Source: an uncultured Planctomycetia bacterium (GTDB lineage Bacteria; Planctomycetota; Phycisphaerae; Phycisphaerales; SM1A02). Taken from it: a stretch of DNA of 64,000 nucleotides. Each line of letters opens with the position of its first letter. Position 1 is the first letter of the stretch. Position numbers and translations under genes: made by a program. The notes below the pieces were generated by a model, which was not told where the DNA came from, did no database searches, and saw only the letters and a list, made by a program, of their open reading frames with translations. Positions 63,125 to 64,000 of the stretch are shown in pieces. The stretch covers positions 1-64,000 of the forward strand of contig CALMPF010000043.1 of the NCBI GenBank assembly GCA_937871505.1, in the 5' to 3' direction.

Positions 63125-63687
63125 GCCGGACTGGCCATGCACCTTCGGCGGGGGCCGGGGACCCGAGCTGAGCCGGCGGATTGGCCATGCACTCTCCGAC
63201 CGGTCGGCGCAACCCGCATGGCCAACGCGCAGCCGTGGTCGAGCAGGCCGGACTGGCCATGCACCTTCGGCGGGGGCCGGGGACCCGAGCTGGACTGGCC
63301 ATGCACCTTCGGCGGGCAGCCGGCGGATTGGCCATGCACTCTCCGACCGGCCGGCGCAACGCGCATGGCCGACGAGCAGCCGTGGTCGAGCAGGCCGGAC
63401 TGGCCATGCACCTTCGGCGGGGGCCGGGGACCCGAGCTGGACTGGCCATGCACCTTCGGCGGGCAGCCGGCGGATTGGCCATGCACTCTCCGACCGGCCG
63501 GCGCAACGCGCATGGCCGACGAGCAGCCGTGGTCGAGCAGGCCGGACTGGCCATGCACCTTCGGCGGGGGCCGGGGACCCGAGCTGGACTGGCCATGCAC
63601 CTTCGGCGGGCAGCCGGCGGATTGGCCATGCACTCTCCGACCGGTCGGCGCAACGCGCATGGCCAACGCGCAGCCTTGGTCGAGTGG
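63125..63687. repeat. Tandem satellite, 147-bp period
   Basis: Copies start at 63247, 63394 and 63541, each exactly 147 bases, and a shorter first copy (122 bases, lacking one sub-block) begins at 63125. Extra half-units lie at 63071-63124. Each unit contains three blocks built on GGCCATGCAC, so there is an inner repeat too. Differences between copies are few, mostly near the end of the unit. Because 147 is divisible by 3, ORFs run through in several frames, so their length is not evidence for coding. Confidence 0.9.
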
Positions 63688-63699
63688 AAGCTCCGGACC

Positions 63700-63930
63700 T
63701 GATTGATGCATGGCCGATCCTCGGCTCCCGTGGCCGATCCTCGGACCCCAAGCCTGAGCGGTGCATGGCCGCTTTCCCGACTCCCCGGATCTGCGGGGTG
63801 CATGGCCGCTTTCCGGCCTCCAATCCCCGGACCTGCGAAGTGCCTGGCCGCTCTCAGGCCCGAGAGGTGCATGGCCGCTCTCAGGCCCTGGCCGCTCTCA
63901 GGCCGGCGCCTCCGCCCCCAGGCCCAAGAG
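63700..63930. repeat. Degenerate GTGCATGGCC repeats
   Basis: After the regular satellite, GTGCATGGCCGCT-type units recur at irregular spacing (for example near 63762, 63798 and 63866). They share the core of the 147-bp unit and look like a decayed or early form of the same repeat. From there to the window end at 64000 I see no further gene. Confidence 0.7.
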
Positions 63931-64000
63931 CGGTAAGCCCGCTCGCCGACCCGAGCGCTCCATGCCCGCTCCCCGACCCAGGCCCCACCCCGACATCCGG

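Noticed and set aside
62561-63872. Long ORFs on both strands through the satellite region
   Set aside because: The 147-bp period is a multiple of 3, so every frame without a stop in one unit stays open. Similar-length ORFs occur in several frames at once, and none has a signal peptide or known domain.
63055-63930. CRISPR array
   Set aside because: The units are contiguous with no unique spacers, and no cas gene is in the window.

Overview
The window is GC-rich bacterial DNA (by eye roughly 70% G+C), most likely from a planctomycete of the Phycisphaerae type. Several features point there. Two secreted proteins (16240-17058 and 27256-28761) end in paired dockerin-like loops of the form [16 protein letters not shown]. 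An ECF sigma factor overlaps a Ser/Thr kinase-TPR protein. There are pseudopilin-like proteins with the FSITELLVVIGI signature and a PEP-CTERM-type surface protein. LipB, KdsD (Kdo synthesis), TolC-like and OmpH-like proteins indicate an outer membrane, and an mrdA-rodA pair indicates peptidoglycan. The two tRNA genes do not encode CCA. The organism cannot be named from the sequence alone.

Layout. 0-8 kb: rimO, the sigma factor/kinase pair, a PEP-CTERM protein convergent with and overlapping the kinase, and lepA. 7.8-14.7 kb (minus strand): a zinc-ribbon membrane protein with a tiny Cys-rich ORF in front, a Ycf46-like AAA+ ATPase, and the tightly overlapped operon mrdA-rodA-rsmG. 15-21 kb (plus): ychF, a dockerin-tailed secreted protein, an AmpG-like transporter and a large unusual protein combining a degenerate CHAT-like region with a transglutaminase-like domain. 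21-27 kb (minus): an RND transporter, an amidohydrolase and a GltS-type symporter, in that transcription order. 27-38.5 kb: a beta-helix dockerin protein, a membrane P-loop ATPase of KAP-like layout, manB-type mutase, a DinG-like helicase, an OmpH-like protein, lipB and a tandem universal stress protein. 38.5-49.4 kb: tRNA-Leu, Sua5/TsaC, a TolC-like protein, an SH3-type protein, tRNA-Ala, a lipoprotein, a cysteine desulfurase-like protein, rsmE, rsmJ and a CBS-domain cystathionine beta-synthase. 49.4-57.8 kb: lipoprotein, small glycine-zipper protein, trans-sulfuration gamma enzyme, recQ, scpA, kdsD and HU. 58-61 kb: a promoter-plus-terminator cassette that looks like a very short RNA gene, a 26-bp hairpin array, and two pseudopilins. 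61-64 kb: a 62-aa membrane protein, a Cys/Gly-rich secreted protein, then about 1 kb of tandem satellite DNA with a 147-bp period.

Most genes are housekeeping: rRNA and ribosomal-protein modification (rimO, rsmG, rsmE, rsmJ), translation (lepA, ychF, two tRNAs, Sua5), cell wall (mrdA, rodA, AmpG-like), envelope (kdsD, manB, TolC, OmpH), DNA maintenance (recQ, DinG-like, scpA, HU) and sulfur metabolism (beta-synthase at 48.0 kb and gamma enzyme at 51.3 kb, which together suggest methionine-to-cysteine trans-sulfuration). The points most worth a second look are the CHAT-like/transglutaminase-like protein, the 147-bp satellite, the short RNA cassette at 58.1 kb, and a 17-bp motif found at five places, four of them clearly intergenic and the fifth overlapped only by a doubtful ORF.
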